A stretch of DNA of 64,000 bases from an uncultured Eubacteriales bacterium (lineage in GTDB: Bacteria > Bacillota > Clostridia > Oscillospirales > Oscillospiraceae). The stretch spans positions 1 to 64,000 of the forward strand of contig ONPN01000001.1 in NCBI GenBank assembly GCA_900319695.1, read 5' to 3'. Positions 7,968-16,645 of the stretch are shown here, in pieces. Positions within the stretch are counted from its first letter, which is position 1. Each line of letters opens with the position of its first letter. The notes under the pieces are model-generated. The model had not been told where the DNA came from, searched no databases, and saw nothing but the letters and a program-made list of their open reading frames with translations. Position numbers and translations under genes: made by a program.

Positions 7968-9187
7968 TACTTCAAGATGACCTTATTATAATTCTTCTTG
8001 CCGCGGCGCACGACGACGCCCTTGCGCAGAGCTTCCGCGCCGTAGCTTGCGGCGATGTCGCTGATCTTCTGATCGTCGACGGTGACGCCGCCCTGCTGGA
8101 CATTCCGGCGGGCCTCAGACTTGGAGGCGCAGAGGCCGGCCTTGACCAGGATGCTGAGTATATCGAGCGCGCCGTCAACGAGCTCCGCTTCACCGATCTC
8201 GGTCGTGGGGATGTCGCCGCCCTCGCCGCCGCCGAAGAGAGCCTTTGCGGCAGCCTCGGCCTTTTTGGCCTCCTCCTCGCCGTGGACGAGACTGGTCAGC
8301 TCATAGGCCAGGATCTCCTTGGCACGGTTGAGCTGGCTGCCCTCCCACTTGTCCATCTCGTCGATCTGCTCGAGCGGCAGGAAGGTCAGCATACGGATGC
8401 ACTTGAGCACGTCCGCGTCGCCGACGTTGCGCCAGTACTGGTAGAAGTCATAGGGGCTGGTCTTGTTGGGATCGAGCCACACCGCGCCGGAGGCCGTCTT
8501 GCCCATCTTCTTGCCCTCGGAGTTGAGCAGCAGCGTGATGGTCATGCAGTGGGCGTCCTCGCCGAGCTTCCTGCGGATCAGCTCCGTACCGCCGAGCATG
8601 TTGCTCCACTGGTCATTGCCGCCGAACTGCATGTTGCAGCCGTAGTGCTGGAACATGTAGTAGAAGTCGTAGGACTGCATGATCATGTAGTTGAACTCCA
8701 GGAAGCTCAGCCCGCGCTCCATGCGCTGCTTGTAGCACTCGGCCCGCAGCATGTTGTTGACCGAAAAGCAGGCGCCGACCTCGCGCAGAAGTTCGATATA
8801 GTTGAGCGGAACCAGCCATTCGGAGTTATACAGCATCAGCGCTTTTCCGTCGGAGAAGTCGATAAATTTCTCCATCTGGCGCTTAAAGCACTCCGCATTG
8901 TGCTTGATGTCCTCGCGGGTCAGCATCTTGCGCATATCCGTGCGGCCGGAGGGGTCGCCGATGAGCGTGGTGCCGTCGCCGATGAGGGCGATGGGCTTGT
9001 TGCCCGCCATCTGCAGGCGCTTCATCAGGCACAGCGCCATGAAATGTCCCACGTGCAGGGAGTCCGCTGTGCAGTCAAAGCCGATATAAAAGGTGGCCTT
9101 GCCGTTGTTGACCATCTCGCGGATTTTCTCCTCATCCGTGACCTGAGCGATCAGACCACGGGCCACCAGTTCTTCATAAATTCCCAT
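7967..9187 (-). CDS. tyrS: Tyrosyl-tRNA synthetase
   Basis: The 406-residue enzyme charges tRNA-Tyr in the cytosol. The class I signature is HVGHFMALC (HIGH-like), and KMSKS is represented by KKMGKT. Tyrosine pocket landmarks include IGFDCTADSLH and QFGGNDQWSN. The C-terminal S4-type RNA-binding domain lies at about 340-406 (SKSEARRNVQQGGVTVDDQKI). I chose the second of two close ATGs, 9187, because AGGAG sits seven bases before it, while the first ATG at 9193 touches the Shine-Dalgarno sequence. Expression is governed by the T-box leader directly upstream. Confidence 0.97.
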   Translation of the reverse strand: MGIYEELVARGLIAQVTDEEKIREMVNNGKATFYIGFDCTADSLHVGHFMALCLMKRLQMAGNKPIALIGDGTTLIGDPSGRTDMRKMLTREDIKHNAECFKRQMEKFIDFSDGKALMLYNSEWLVPLNYIELLREVGACFSVNNMLRAECYKQRMERGLSFLEFNYMIMQSYDFYYMFQHYGCNMQFGGNDQWSNMLGGTELIRRKLGEDAHCMTITLLLNSEGKKMGKTASGAVWLDPNKTSPYDFYQYWRNVGDADVLKCIRMLTFLPLEQIDEMDKWEGSQLNRAKEILAYELTSLVHGEEEAKKAEAAAKALFGGGEGGDIPTTEIGEAELVDGALDILSILVKAGLCASKSEARRNVQQGGVTVDDQKISDIAASYGAEALRKGVVVRRGKKNYNKVILK

Positions 9188-9220
9188 GTTCATTCTCCTG
9201 ATTTGAATCTTTTTCAATAT

Positions 9221-9479
9221 AAAAAACCCTCTGTCCCACCGGACAGAGGGCATTTACATGCGGTACCACCTCTGAACGCCCCTGCCTCACGGCAGAGACC
9301 TCAGCGAGTGCGGAGCACTCACGCGCTGTATCGGGCGCACCCGTCATAGCCTACTCGTCCTGCTTTCGGTATGCCGCTCGGGACCGTATTCAAGCGCCTG
9401 CCTCTCCCCTCTTTCAGCAGCCGAAGGGCTCTCTGTGCAGGCTGTAGACGCTCTACTCCTGTCCGTCTCAGCGTTAACA
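9221..9479 (-). promoter_or_regulatory. T-box leader of tyrS (tyrosine specifier)
   Basis: On the minus strand the leader contains the T-box sequence AGGTGGTACCGC (9272-9261), followed by a terminator stem CCCTCTGTCC / GGACAGAGGG (9250-9227) and TTTTTT. Stem I includes AGAGAG and a CTGCTGAAAGAGGGGA block. A TAC codon lies in a GAATACGGTC context at 9388-9386, the expected specifier for tRNA-Tyr. In this class, uncharged tRNA-Tyr pairs with the specifier and T-box and favours antitermination, so tyrS is read through during tyrosine shortage. Confidence 0.95.
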
Positions 9480-9485
9480 TGTGGG

Positions 9486-9514
9486 ATTATACTGTATCTT
9501 TCCGGCAAAGTCAA
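9486..9514 (-). promoter_or_regulatory. Promoter of the tyrS T-box transcript
   Basis: TTGACT (9514-9509), a 17-bp spacer and TATAAT (9491-9486) lie on the minus strand just after the recN stop codon. It is a near-consensus sigma-A promoter. Confidence 0.85.
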
Positions 9515-9515
9515 G

Positions 9516-11207
9516 TCATGCTTTATCGCTCAGTCCGGCTTTGAAGCGCTCGCAGGCTTCCATCTGCTCCTCTGCGCTTTTGAGGGTGGTTTCCGTGATA
9601 TTGTCGCCGCCGTAAAGCCGCGCGAGCTCCCGTCTGCGGCCCTCGCGGTCGAGCGGCAGCACGTCCGTATATGTCCGGCCGTCTCGCTCCTCTTTCCGGA
9701 TCAGATAGTGCTGATCGGCCATCGCCGCGATCTGCGGCAGATGCGTCACGCACATGACCTGCTTGCCGAGCGAGACGCTGTAGAGCTTCTCCCCCACCCG
9801 CTGCGCCGCAATACCGGAGACGCCGGTGTCGATCTCGTCAAAGATCATGGTCGCAACCGGGTCTTTTTCCGCGAAGACATTTTTCATCGCCAGCATAATG
9901 CGGCTCAGCTCGCCGCCGGAGGCGATGCGGCTGATGCGTCCCAGCTCCTCGCCAGCGTTTGCGGACATGATAAAACGGATCTCGTCGCTGCCGTGGGCGT
10001 CAAAGCACGGTGCGGCTTCGATCGGCGTAAAGTCCACCTTGAAGCGGACGGAAGGCATGTTGAGCTCTCTGAGTTCACCGCTGATGCGCTCCTCCAGCAG
10101 CTTTGCCGCTTTCCTTCGGACCGAGCTGAGTTTTGCTGCCTCCTGACGGCACTGCTCCTCAGCCGCGGCCAGCTGTTTTTTGAGCTTTTCGCTGCGCTCA
10201 TCGGCATACTGGATGTTGTCCAGCTTCTCACGGCACTCGTCCAGGTACGCGATCAGCGCGTCCTCGTCCCGGCCGTACTTTCTCTGGAGCTTATTGAGAA
10301 GCGCAATGCGGGTCTCAAGACTGTCATATTCGCCGGGAGAAAAATCGAGACTCTCGCGGAAGTCCCTCAAGCTCTCAGCGGCGTCAGACAGGCTGAAAGC
10401 CGCGCTGTTCAGGGTTTCGGCCGCGTTTTCAAGCTCCGGGGCGTAGGCCGCTGCCTTGCCCACATACCAGGCCGCGTTCTGTGTCAGGCTCAGGGCGTTG
10501 TCCTCCTCGCCGGAGAGCATGGCGATCGCGGAGTCCAGGGATTCGCTGAGCTTCTCCGCGTTGCGCAGCAGGTCGCGCCGCGCGCAGACGGAGTCATACT
10601 CCCCCGCCTTGAGTCCGGCCCTCTCCAGCTCCTCGATCTGATAGCGCAGGCTGTCGCTCAGCCTCTCCTTCTCGATCTCGTCCATCTCCAGAGAGGAGAG
10701 CTCTTTTTTTATCTCACGATAATCCTGATAGCAGACGCGGTAACGTTCAAGCGCGTCCGGGTCCGTGCCGAAGCGGTCCAGGTACTCCCGGTGCCGCCTC
10801 TCGTCCATAAGCTGTCGGCCGTCGTTCTGCCCGTGAATGTCCACGAGCAGCGCGGCCAGCTCCTTGAGCTGGGAGGCGCTCACAGGATTTCCGCAGACGC
10901 GGCAGCCGCTCTTGCCGTCGGCCGTGATACGGCGCTGGATGATCAGCTCGTCCTCCGCGTCGATCTCGTTTTCGCGCAGCCAATCCTCGCAGCCGTCGAC
11001 GTCGAAGGCCGCCGTGACCAAGCCCTTCTCCGCCCCGCGCCGCACAAGCTCACGGCTGACCCGCTCGCCCAGTACCGCGCCGATGGAGTCAATGACGATG
11101 GACTTGCCCGCGCCGGTCTCGCCGGTCAGGATATTCAGGCCGCGGGAAAAGCTGATGTCCGCTCTCTCAATGACGGCAATGTTTTCTATATGCAGTTCGT
11201 TTAGCAT
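9516..11207 (-). CDS. recN: DNA repair protein RecN
   Basis: This 563-residue SMC-like ATPase acts early in recombinational repair of double-strand breaks. Walker A is GETGAGKS at about residues 29-36. The middle (about 150-360) is coiled coil. The ABC signature region IASGGELSRIMLAMK and Walker B ATMIFDEIDTGVSG lie near 430-470, followed by KQVMCVTHLPQIAAMADQHY. The length is normal. It follows argR by 49 bp on the same strand, an arrangement conserved in Firmicutes. The ATG is preceded by GGGGGAAAG. The next promoter, for tyrS, starts at its stop codon. Confidence 0.97.
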   Translation of the reverse strand: MLNELHIENIAVIERADISFSRGLNILTGETGAGKSIVIDSIGAVLGERVSRELVRRGAEKGLVTAAFDVDGCEDWLRENEIDAEDELIIQRRITADGKSGCRVCGNPVSASQLKELAALLVDIHGQNDGRQLMDERRHREYLDRFGTDPDALERYRVCYQDYREIKKELSSLEMDEIEKERLSDSLRYQIEELERAGLKAGEYDSVCARRDLLRNAEKLSESLDSAIAMLSGEEDNALSLTQNAAWYVGKAAAYAPELENAAETLNSAAFSLSDAAESLRDFRESLDFSPGEYDSLETRIALLNKLQRKYGRDEDALIAYLDECREKLDNIQYADERSEKLKKQLAAAEEQCRQEAAKLSSVRRKAAKLLEERISGELRELNMPSVRFKVDFTPIEAAPCFDAHGSDEIRFIMSANAGEELGRISRIASGGELSRIMLAMKNVFAEKDPVATMIFDEIDTGVSGIAAQRVGEKLYSVSLGKQVMCVTHLPQIAAMADQHYLIRKEERDGRTYTDVLPLDREGRRRELARLYGGDNITETTLKSAEEQMEACERFKAGLSDKA

Positions 11208-11256
11208 TGGCTTTCCCCCTGTCTGCCTGGGGAAACGCTGTGAATGAAGCGCTTTC

Positions 11257-11706
11257 TCAGAAAAGCTGGTCGATTTCTTTATAGAGGTTCAGGGCGCTGG
11301 CGTTGTCCTTCATGGCGAGAAACGCCGTGTCGTCGCCGGCGAGCGTACCGACAAGGCCGTCTATCTCCATGCCGTCCAGCGCGGAGCAGGCCCCGTTGGC
11401 AAGGCCCGGCAGCGTCTTGATGACGAGTATATTCTGCGCGAGGTCATAGGAGACGACGCTCTCCTTGAAAATCTTCTTCAGTCTCTGATCGAGATCCGGG
11501 GTGTCCTGCTTGGCCGCGGCCACATAGCGGTAATTGCCCTTGGGGCCGAGCTCCTTGACGAGGCGCATGTCGCGGATGTCTCTGGAAAGGGTCGCCTGGG
11601 TGCTCTTGACGCCGCGCTCCGCCAGCGCCTCCATGAGCTGGTTCTGGGTCTCAATGTCTCTCTCGCTGATGATTTCCATGATAACGCTCTGTCTGCCGAG
11701 TTTCAT
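11257..11706 (-). CDS. argR: Arginine repressor ArgR/AhrC
   Basis: The 149-residue regulator has an N-terminal winged helix (residues 1-70, with QNQLMEALAERG and STQATLSRDIRDMRLVK) and a C-terminal hexamerisation and arginine-binding domain (80-149, with LPGLANGACSALDG and GTLAGDDTAFLAM). The GTLAGDDT motif is the arginine-binding signature. It represses arginine biosynthesis and activates catabolism when arginine is bound. Two adjacent ATGs are possible. 11706 gives seven bases from AGGAGG, while 11709 gives four. It is 21 bp after nadK and probably co-transcribed with recN. Confidence 0.95.
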   Translation of the reverse strand: MKLGRQSVIMEIISERDIETQNQLMEALAERGVKSTQATLSRDIRDMRLVKELGPKGNYRYVAAAKQDTPDLDQRLKKIFKESVVSYDLAQNILVIKTLPGLANGACSALDGMEIDGLVGTLAGDDTAFLAMKDNASALNLYKEIDQLF

Positions 11707-11727
11707 CATGTGTCCTCCTGTTTGTTA

Positions 11728-12573
11728 TTACCTTAATTTATCAAATGCAATGTCGTAGAAGTTTCTGAGTCCGAGATCCGCCATATGGGTATGGCTTTCC
11801 GAACGTGTCACAACAATCTTGTCGCCGCCGGAGAGATCCGTGACGGAGGTGCCGTCCACGGAGAGATAGGCGCGGCGGTCATGCTGTTTTTCCATTTCGA
11901 CCGTGATCACATTGTCCGCTCTGAGCACAAAGCTGCGCGAGCTCATCATATGCGCGCAGATCGGGCTTAAAAGGATGGCCTCCGCGTTAGGCTCCACAAT
12001 GGGGCCGCCGGCGGACATGGAGTAGCCCGTGGAGCCGGTAGGGGTGGAGAGAATAATGCCGTCTCCGGAGAAGGCGGTGATGCGGTTTCCGTTGCAGAAG
12101 GCCGTGATTTTGATGCAGTCGCCGTAGCCGTGCATCACGACATCGTTGAGGGCCTGATCCCGGCAGATCTCTCTGCCGCCGCGCCAGAGGCTGACGTCCA
12201 GCTTCATGCGCCTGCTGAGACAGTACTCCCCTCTTGCGGCCTTGAGCACATATTCGTACTCCTCGGGCTCAAGATTGGCCAGGAAGCCCTTGGAGCCGAG
12301 ATTGATGCCCAGCATGGTCACCTCGCGCGGATGAACCTGCCGCGCCGCATGGAGAATGGTTCCGTCCCCGCCGATCACCACGATCAGCGAGCACTGATCC
12401 GCCGCCTCGGAGAGCTGACAGACGGTCAGGTCCGGCGGCAGGATTGCGTCCCCGTCCTCTGCGAAGATGGGACAGTAACAGGTTTCAAAGCCGTTTTCGT
12501 TCAGAAGTGCGGCAATGCGCCTGCTGAGCTCACAGCCTTTGTCGCGGAAGGGGTTGGGGCAGATCGCGATCAT
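11728..12573 (-). CDS. nadK: NAD kinase
   Basis: This 281-residue protein phosphorylates NAD to NADP. The GGDGT motif is in VVIGGDGTILHAARQ, the second conserved block is TPTGSTGYSMSAGGPI, and LGINLGSKGFLANLEPEE lies between them. The open frame extends to 12747, but the extension runs through palindromic DNA. The ATG at 12573 has CGGAGGT at the right distance, and MIAICPNPFRDKG is a normal NadK start. It sits between tlyA and argR, as in many Clostridia. Confidence 0.95.
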   Translation of the reverse strand: MIAICPNPFRDKGCELSRRIAALLNENGFETCYCPIFAEDGDAILPPDLTVCQLSEAADQCSLIVVIGGDGTILHAARQVHPREVTMLGINLGSKGFLANLEPEEYEYVLKAARGEYCLSRRMKLDVSLWRGGREICRDQALNDVVMHGYGDCIKITAFCNGNRITAFSGDGIILSTPTGSTGYSMSAGGPIVEPNAEAILLSPICAHMMSSRSFVLRADNVITVEMEKQHDRRAYLSVDGTSVTDLSGGDKIVVTRSESHTHMADLGLRNFYDIAFDKLR

Positions 12574-12583
12574 ACAAACCTCC

Positions 12584-12840
12584 GGGCGCAAAGCCCTTTG
12601 CGGCGACACGCCGCATATAAAAACGGACTGCGTCCTCTGATGATTTTTGTTTCCTTCCAGACCGGGACGTTCTGAAACTGCTTGGAAGGAAGGATAGTAA
12701 ATCCCCATGCGGCAAAGCCGCACCACGATGAATAAAAGCTGATTCATGGGGATTTACTTGTGCATGAAATCCGGTTGCCGCGTGAGCGGCGAGGATTTCG
12801 CACGCTCAAAAATTACTATAAAGGCGTCAGCTTTTATAGT
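12584..12840. repeat. Run of nested palindromes between tlyA and nadK
   Basis: Nearly every part of this intergenic stretch can fold: GGGC/GCCC (12584-12596), GCGGCG/CGCCGC (12600-12614), GGAC/GTCC (12625-12635) and CCTTCCA/TGGAAGG (12653-12689). Further along are a 14-bp perfect pair AGTAAATCCCCATG/CATGGGGATTTACT (12696-12709 and 12745-12758) enclosing GCGGC-AAA-GCCGC, then GTGC-GAAATCC/GGATTTC-GCAC enclosing GCCGC/GCGGC (12761-12803), and ACTATAAA/TTTATAGT (12815-12840). On the minus strand it is the tlyA 3' region and the nadK leader. No gene is seen. Confidence 0.7.
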
Positions 12841-12848
12841 AAATTGTA

Positions 12849-13652
12849 TTATATCATTGAAAGCCGCATATGGGAAGAGGCAACCACCGCGGCGACGTCA
12901 AAGTTTTTCTGTTCGCCCTCACGGTTTTTCAGGTGGCAGAGATATTCGATATTGCCCTCCGGCCCCTTGATCGGGGAATAATCCAGGCCTTCGACCGTGA
13001 GTCCCGCCGTGGGCGCAAAGTCCAGGATCTCCCGGATCACGCGCTCATGCACGGCGCTGTCGCGGACGACGCCCTTCTTCCCCACCTCCTCGCGCCCTGC
13101 TTCAAACTGGGGCTTGATGAGACAGATAAAGTCGGCGTCCGGGCATAAAAGCGCCTTGACCGCCGGGATCACCAGACGGATGGAGATGAACGAGACGTCC
13201 ATCACCGCAAGCTCAATGGGCTCCGGGATCTGTTCACTCGTCACATAGCGCAGATTGGTGCGCTCGAGATTTACGACTCTCTCGTCCGTGCGCAGCTTCC
13301 ACGCGAGCTGTCCGTAGCCCACATCGACCGCGTAGACCTTTTTTGCCCCGTGCTGGAGCAGCACGTCCGTAAAGCCGCCCGTGGAGGCCCCGCAGTCCAG
13401 GCAGATTTTCCCCGCCGGATCGACCGGGAAGACCTTCAGCGCCTTGTCGAGCTTGAAGCCGCCCCGGCTGACAAAGGGCAGAGCCTCGCCCCGCACCTCG
13501 ATTTTGGCCTCGGGGTCTACAGCCGTGCCGGGCTTGTCCACGCGCTGGCCGTTGACGAAGACGCTGCCGCACATGATCGTGGTTTTGGCGCGCTCCCGGC
13601 TCTCGGTGTAGCCCAGATCGAAAATGAGCTGATCAAGTCTCTGCTTTTTCAT
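12849..13652 (-). CDS. tlyA: TlyA family rRNA 2'-O-methyltransferase
   Basis: The 267-residue protein has an N-terminal S4 RNA-binding domain (residues 3-60, KKQRLDQLIFDLGYTESRE) and an FtsJ-type methyltransferase domain. The SAM-binding motif is LDCGASTGGFTDVLLQHGA at about 85-103, followed by AVDVGYGQL. The K-D-K-E type residues are in VMDVSFISI and LIKPQFEAG. Related proteins methylate 16S and 23S rRNA and set capreomycin sensitivity. Some homologues are called hemolysins, but that label is doubtful. Its ATG overlaps the dxs stop by 4 bp, so the two are translationally coupled. Confidence 0.93.
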   Translation of the reverse strand: MKKQRLDQLIFDLGYTESRERAKTTIMCGSVFVNGQRVDKPGTAVDPEAKIEVRGEALPFVSRGGFKLDKALKVFPVDPAGKICLDCGASTGGFTDVLLQHGAKKVYAVDVGYGQLAWKLRTDERVVNLERTNLRYVTSEQIPEPIELAVMDVSFISIRLVIPAVKALLCPDADFICLIKPQFEAGREEVGKKGVVRDSAVHERVIREILDFAPTAGLTVEGLDYSPIKGPEGNIEYLCHLKNREGEQKNFDVAAVVASSHMRLSMI

Positions 13653-15499
13653 GTTTCCACCAAATCACTGCCGTTCAGCTCGGAGGCGGAGCGGACGATC
13701 GCGTCCGCATCAATGCCGTAGTCGCGTCTCAGCTCTTCCACCGTGCCGTGCGGGATGATGCCGTCGCCCAGATTCAGGAGTCTGGCTGCGCTCAGTCTGA
13801 GCTGCTTTTCCGCGCAGGCGTCCAGGATGCGGCGGCCGATGCAGCCCGCGGCGCAGACTTCCTCCGGAGCCAGCAGTTTTTTCGTCTTTTTCAAAGAGGC
13901 GAGGCATTGCTCATAAGAATTGGGGAACACCATGCCGAGCTTGACGATCTCCGCCGAAATTCCCTGCAGAGCGAGCCTGTCGGCTGCGTCCAGCGCCTCG
14001 TTGACCATGGTTCCGTAACAGACGATCGTGAGATCCTTCCCCTCGCGCAGAACCGTCTCAGGATGTACGTCACAGTCCTTATACCGTCCCTCGCCGCCGC
14101 GCGGGTAGCGCACGGCGACAGGCCCCGGAAGCGTGAGCGCAAAGCGAAGCATCTCCCGCAGCTCCGCAAAGCTCGCAGGACACAAAACCGCCATGCCGGG
14201 AACCGCGCCGAGATAACCGATATCGAACAGCCCCTGGTGCGTCTCCCCGTCGCTGCCCACAAGACCGGCCCGGTCCACGCAGAAAACAATGTGAAGCCCC
14301 ATCAGGGCGGCGTCATGGATCAGCATATCAAAGCCGCGCTGTAAAAAGCTCGAATACACGGCAAAGACCGGCACAAGGCCCTGCTTGGCCATGCCGGCCG
14401 CCATGGTGACGGCGTGGCCCTCGGCAATGCCCACGTCAAAAAAGCGCTCAGGATATTTCGCCGCAAAGCACTCTGTCCCGGTGCCGCCGGCCATGGCCGC
14501 TGTGATGGCGACGATACGCCTGTCCTGTTCGGCAAATTCGCACAGGTATTCTCCGAGCTTGTCAGAGAAACCCACTCCGGCGCTCGCCACTTCGCCCGTC
14601 ACCGGGTCAAAGGGGCCGACGCCGTGGTATTTGTCCGGATGTGCCTCCGCATAGGGGCAGCCCTTGCCCTTGACGGTCAAAACGTGGAGCAGCACCGGCT
14701 TTCTCAGATCGCGCGCCAGCCGGATGGCGTTTTCCAGCTGGACAAGATTGTGTCCGTCCACCGGCCCGAGATAGTGGAGGCCCAGGTCGCTGAACACGTT
14801 GCTCGGCAGGATGCGCGACTTAAGCCACTCTTTCACTCTGTGAGTGAAATCATAGATCCAGCGCGTGCGGGAGGAGACGTTGCGAAACCACTTTTTAAAA
14901 GAGGTATATCCGGGTTTGAGACGCTGGGCCTGCAGAAGCCTCGCCATGCCGCCCACGTTCTCGCTGATGGACATGTTGTTGTCGTTGAGGATAATCACCA
15001 GAGGCTCCCCGCTCGCGGCGGCGTTGCAGAGTCCCTCGTAGGACAGGCCGCCGGTGAGCGCGCCGTCGCCGATGACCGCCACCACGTCATAGTCCGCCCC
15101 CTGCAGCGTTCTGGCCCTGGCCATGCCGAGGGCCGCTGAGACCGAGGTGGAGGCGTGGCCCGCGATAAAGGCGTCGTCAGGCGCCTCGTTCGGCTTCGGG
15201 AAGCCGGAAATCCCGCCCCGCTGGCGGAGCGTTCCGAACTGATCCCGCCGCCCGGTGATGATTTTATGGGTATAGCTCTGATGGCCGACGTCAAAGATCA
15301 GTCTGTCCTTTCTTGTGTCATAAACCCGGTGAAGGGCGACAGTGAGCTCCACCGTCCCGAGATTGGAGGCGAGGTGGCCGCCGGTGCGGGCAACGCTTTC
15401 GATCTCAAAACGGCGCAGCTCCTCACAGAGCGCGGGCAGCTCAGCCCGACTCAGCGCTTTGATGTCGGCCGATGAATTGATTTTCTCTAATATACTCAA
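13649..15499 (-). CDS. dxs: 1-deoxy-D-xylulose-5-phosphate synthase
   Basis: This 616-residue thiamine-diphosphate enzyme joins pyruvate and glyceraldehyde-3-phosphate in the first step of the MEP isoprenoid pathway. The substrate-channel block is FDVGHQSYTHKIITGR (about 70-85). The ThDP motif runs from GDGALTGG to NDNNMSISEN (about 143-178). The transketolase-type pyrimidine domain begins near 310, with the conserved Glu in VGIAEGHAVTMAAGMA. The C-terminal domain has RYPRGGEG. Length and order of domains are normal. It is 33 bp downstream of ispA, linking two isoprenoid genes, and overlaps tlyA. Confidence 0.97.
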   Translation of the reverse strand: MSILEKINSSADIKALSRAELPALCEELRRFEIESVARTGGHLASNLGTVELTVALHRVYDTRKDRLIFDVGHQSYTHKIITGRRDQFGTLRQRGGISGFPKPNEAPDDAFIAGHASTSVSAALGMARARTLQGADYDVVAVIGDGALTGGLSYEGLCNAAASGEPLVIILNDNNMSISENVGGMARLLQAQRLKPGYTSFKKWFRNVSSRTRWIYDFTHRVKEWLKSRILPSNVFSDLGLHYLGPVDGHNLVQLENAIRLARDLRKPVLLHVLTVKGKGCPYAEAHPDKYHGVGPFDPVTGEVASAGVGFSDKLGEYLCEFAEQDRRIVAITAAMAGGTGTECFAAKYPERFFDVGIAEGHAVTMAAGMAKQGLVPVFAVYSSFLQRGFDMLIHDAALMGLHIVFCVDRAGLVGSDGETHQGLFDIGYLGAVPGMAVLCPASFAELREMLRFALTLPGPVAVRYPRGGEGRYKDCDVHPETVLREGKDLTIVCYGTMVNEALDAADRLALQGISAEIVKLGMVFPNSYEQCLASLKKTKKLLAPEEVCAAGCIGRRILDACAEKQLRLSAARLLNLGDGIIPHGTVEELRRDYGIDADAIVRSASELNGSDLVET

Positions 15500-15532
15500 A
15501 GTGTTCCTCTGAATAACCCCGTCGTAACGGTT

Positions 15533-16402
15533 TTATTTATCTCTGACAGACAGCGCGTCGGCAAGCTCACACAGAAAAGCGGTGTCGTCGAATGCCTCGG
15601 AGAGGATCGTTTTGGAGAAGGCCGTGAGCTTCGCGATCGTCTTCTCGCAGCCCTCGCGCCCCATGAGGACCATATAGGTATTTTTGTTCTCCTGGCTGTC
15701 GGAGCCGATGGGCTTGCCCAGCTCCTCCTCGGTGCTGAGAACGTCCAGCATATCATCGCGGATCTGAAACGCCATGCCGATGGCCGCGCCGAAATGTCCG
15801 GCGCATTCCAGCATGCGCTCCGTACCGCCCGCCGCCGCGACGCCCATCTGGCATGCCGCCGCGAGCAGGGCCCCGGTCTTGCGGCTGTTGATCTCCGTCA
15901 GCTCCTGCTCGGTGAGGCTGCGCCCCTCCCAGAGCATGTCCAGGTACTGCCCGCAGCACATGCCGTCAAGTCCGACGGCCCCGGCCAGGATCTCCGCGCA
16001 GGCCGCTTTTCTCTCAACCGGCAGCCCGGAGCGCAGGATGGTCCCGAAGGCCTCCGCCTGGAGGGTGTCCCCCGCGAGGGTTGCGGTGCACTCGCCGAAG
16101 ACGACGTGGTTGGTCGGCTTGCCGCGGCGCAGCTCGTCATTGTCCATGCAGGGCAGATCGTCGTGGATGAGGCTGTAGGTGTGCAGCATCTCAATGGCGC
16201 AGGCGACCGGCATGGCCGCCTCGATATCGCCGCCGGCAATGCGGCAGAACTCTAAAACCAGCATGGGCCGGATGCGCTTGCCGCCGGCGAGCAGGCTGTA
16301 GCGCATGGCCTCCGCCAGACCCGCCTGGGGCAGATCCTTCGGAAGGAGGAAGCACTTGTCCAGCGCCTCGTCGATATGCTGTCTGTATTCTTCAGCTTTC
16401 AT
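15533..16402 (-). CDS. ispA: Polyprenyl (farnesyl) diphosphate synthase
   Basis: The protein condenses isopentenyl diphosphate with allylic diphosphates to give farnesyl (or geranyl) diphosphate for quinone, undecaprenyl and related lipids. The first Asp-rich motif is LIHDDLPCMDND and the second is FQIRDDMLD. GGKRIRPML and KTGALL are also conserved. The start is uncertain. The ATG at 16402 overlaps the xseB stop and gives 289 residues, while in-frame ATGs at 16414 and 16426 lie inside xseB. GAGG is 12 bases before 16402. The gene order xseA-xseB-ispA-dxs is typical of Firmicutes. Confidence 0.95.
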   Translation of the reverse strand: MKAEEYRQHIDEALDKCFLLPKDLPQAGLAEAMRYSLLAGGKRIRPMLVLEFCRIAGGDIEAAMPVACAIEMLHTYSLIHDDLPCMDNDELRRGKPTNHVVFGECTATLAGDTLQAEAFGTILRSGLPVERKAACAEILAGAVGLDGMCCGQYLDMLWEGRSLTEQELTEINSRKTGALLAAACQMGVAAAGGTERMLECAGHFGAAIGMAFQIRDDMLDVLSTEEELGKPIGSDSQENKNTYMVLMGREGCEKTIAKLTAFSKTILSEAFDDTAFLCELADALSVRDK

Positions 16403-16643
16403 GGCTGTTTTCATCCTCAAATTCAAGTTCGATGGGACTGCGGTCGGGCCCCTTTTTGAGCTTCACAACCTTCTGCTCAGCCTCGTCGAGCAGCTTGCTG
16501 CACGCGGCGATCAGGCCCGTCCCCTCCTCGTAGAGGGTCAGGGAATCGTTCAGCGGCAGATCGCCCTTTTCCAGGTGACGGACGATCTCTTCCAGTCTTG
16601 TGAGTGACTCTTCAAAGTTCAGAGTTTGTTTTTTTGCGCCCAT
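16392..16643 (-). CDS. xseB: Exodeoxyribonuclease VII small subunit
   Basis: The 83-residue protein has the family pattern NFEESLTRLEEIVRHLEKGDLPLNDSL, a helical hairpin that binds the large subunit. The C-terminal tail is acidic. It starts 2 bp after the xseA stop and ends inside the ispA start region, so all three genes are coupled. The complex degrades single-stranded DNA into oligonucleotides. Confidence 0.95.
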   Translation of the reverse strand: MGAKKQTLNFEESLTRLEEIVRHLEKGDLPLNDSLTLYEEGTGLIAACSKLLDEAEQKVVKLKKGPDRSPIELEFEDENSHES

Positions 16644-16645
16644 CC

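Noticed and set aside
9435-11204. A 589-codon open frame antisense to recN
   Set aside because: RecN motifs are clear on the minus strand, and the opposite frame overlaps the tyrS T-box and promoter.
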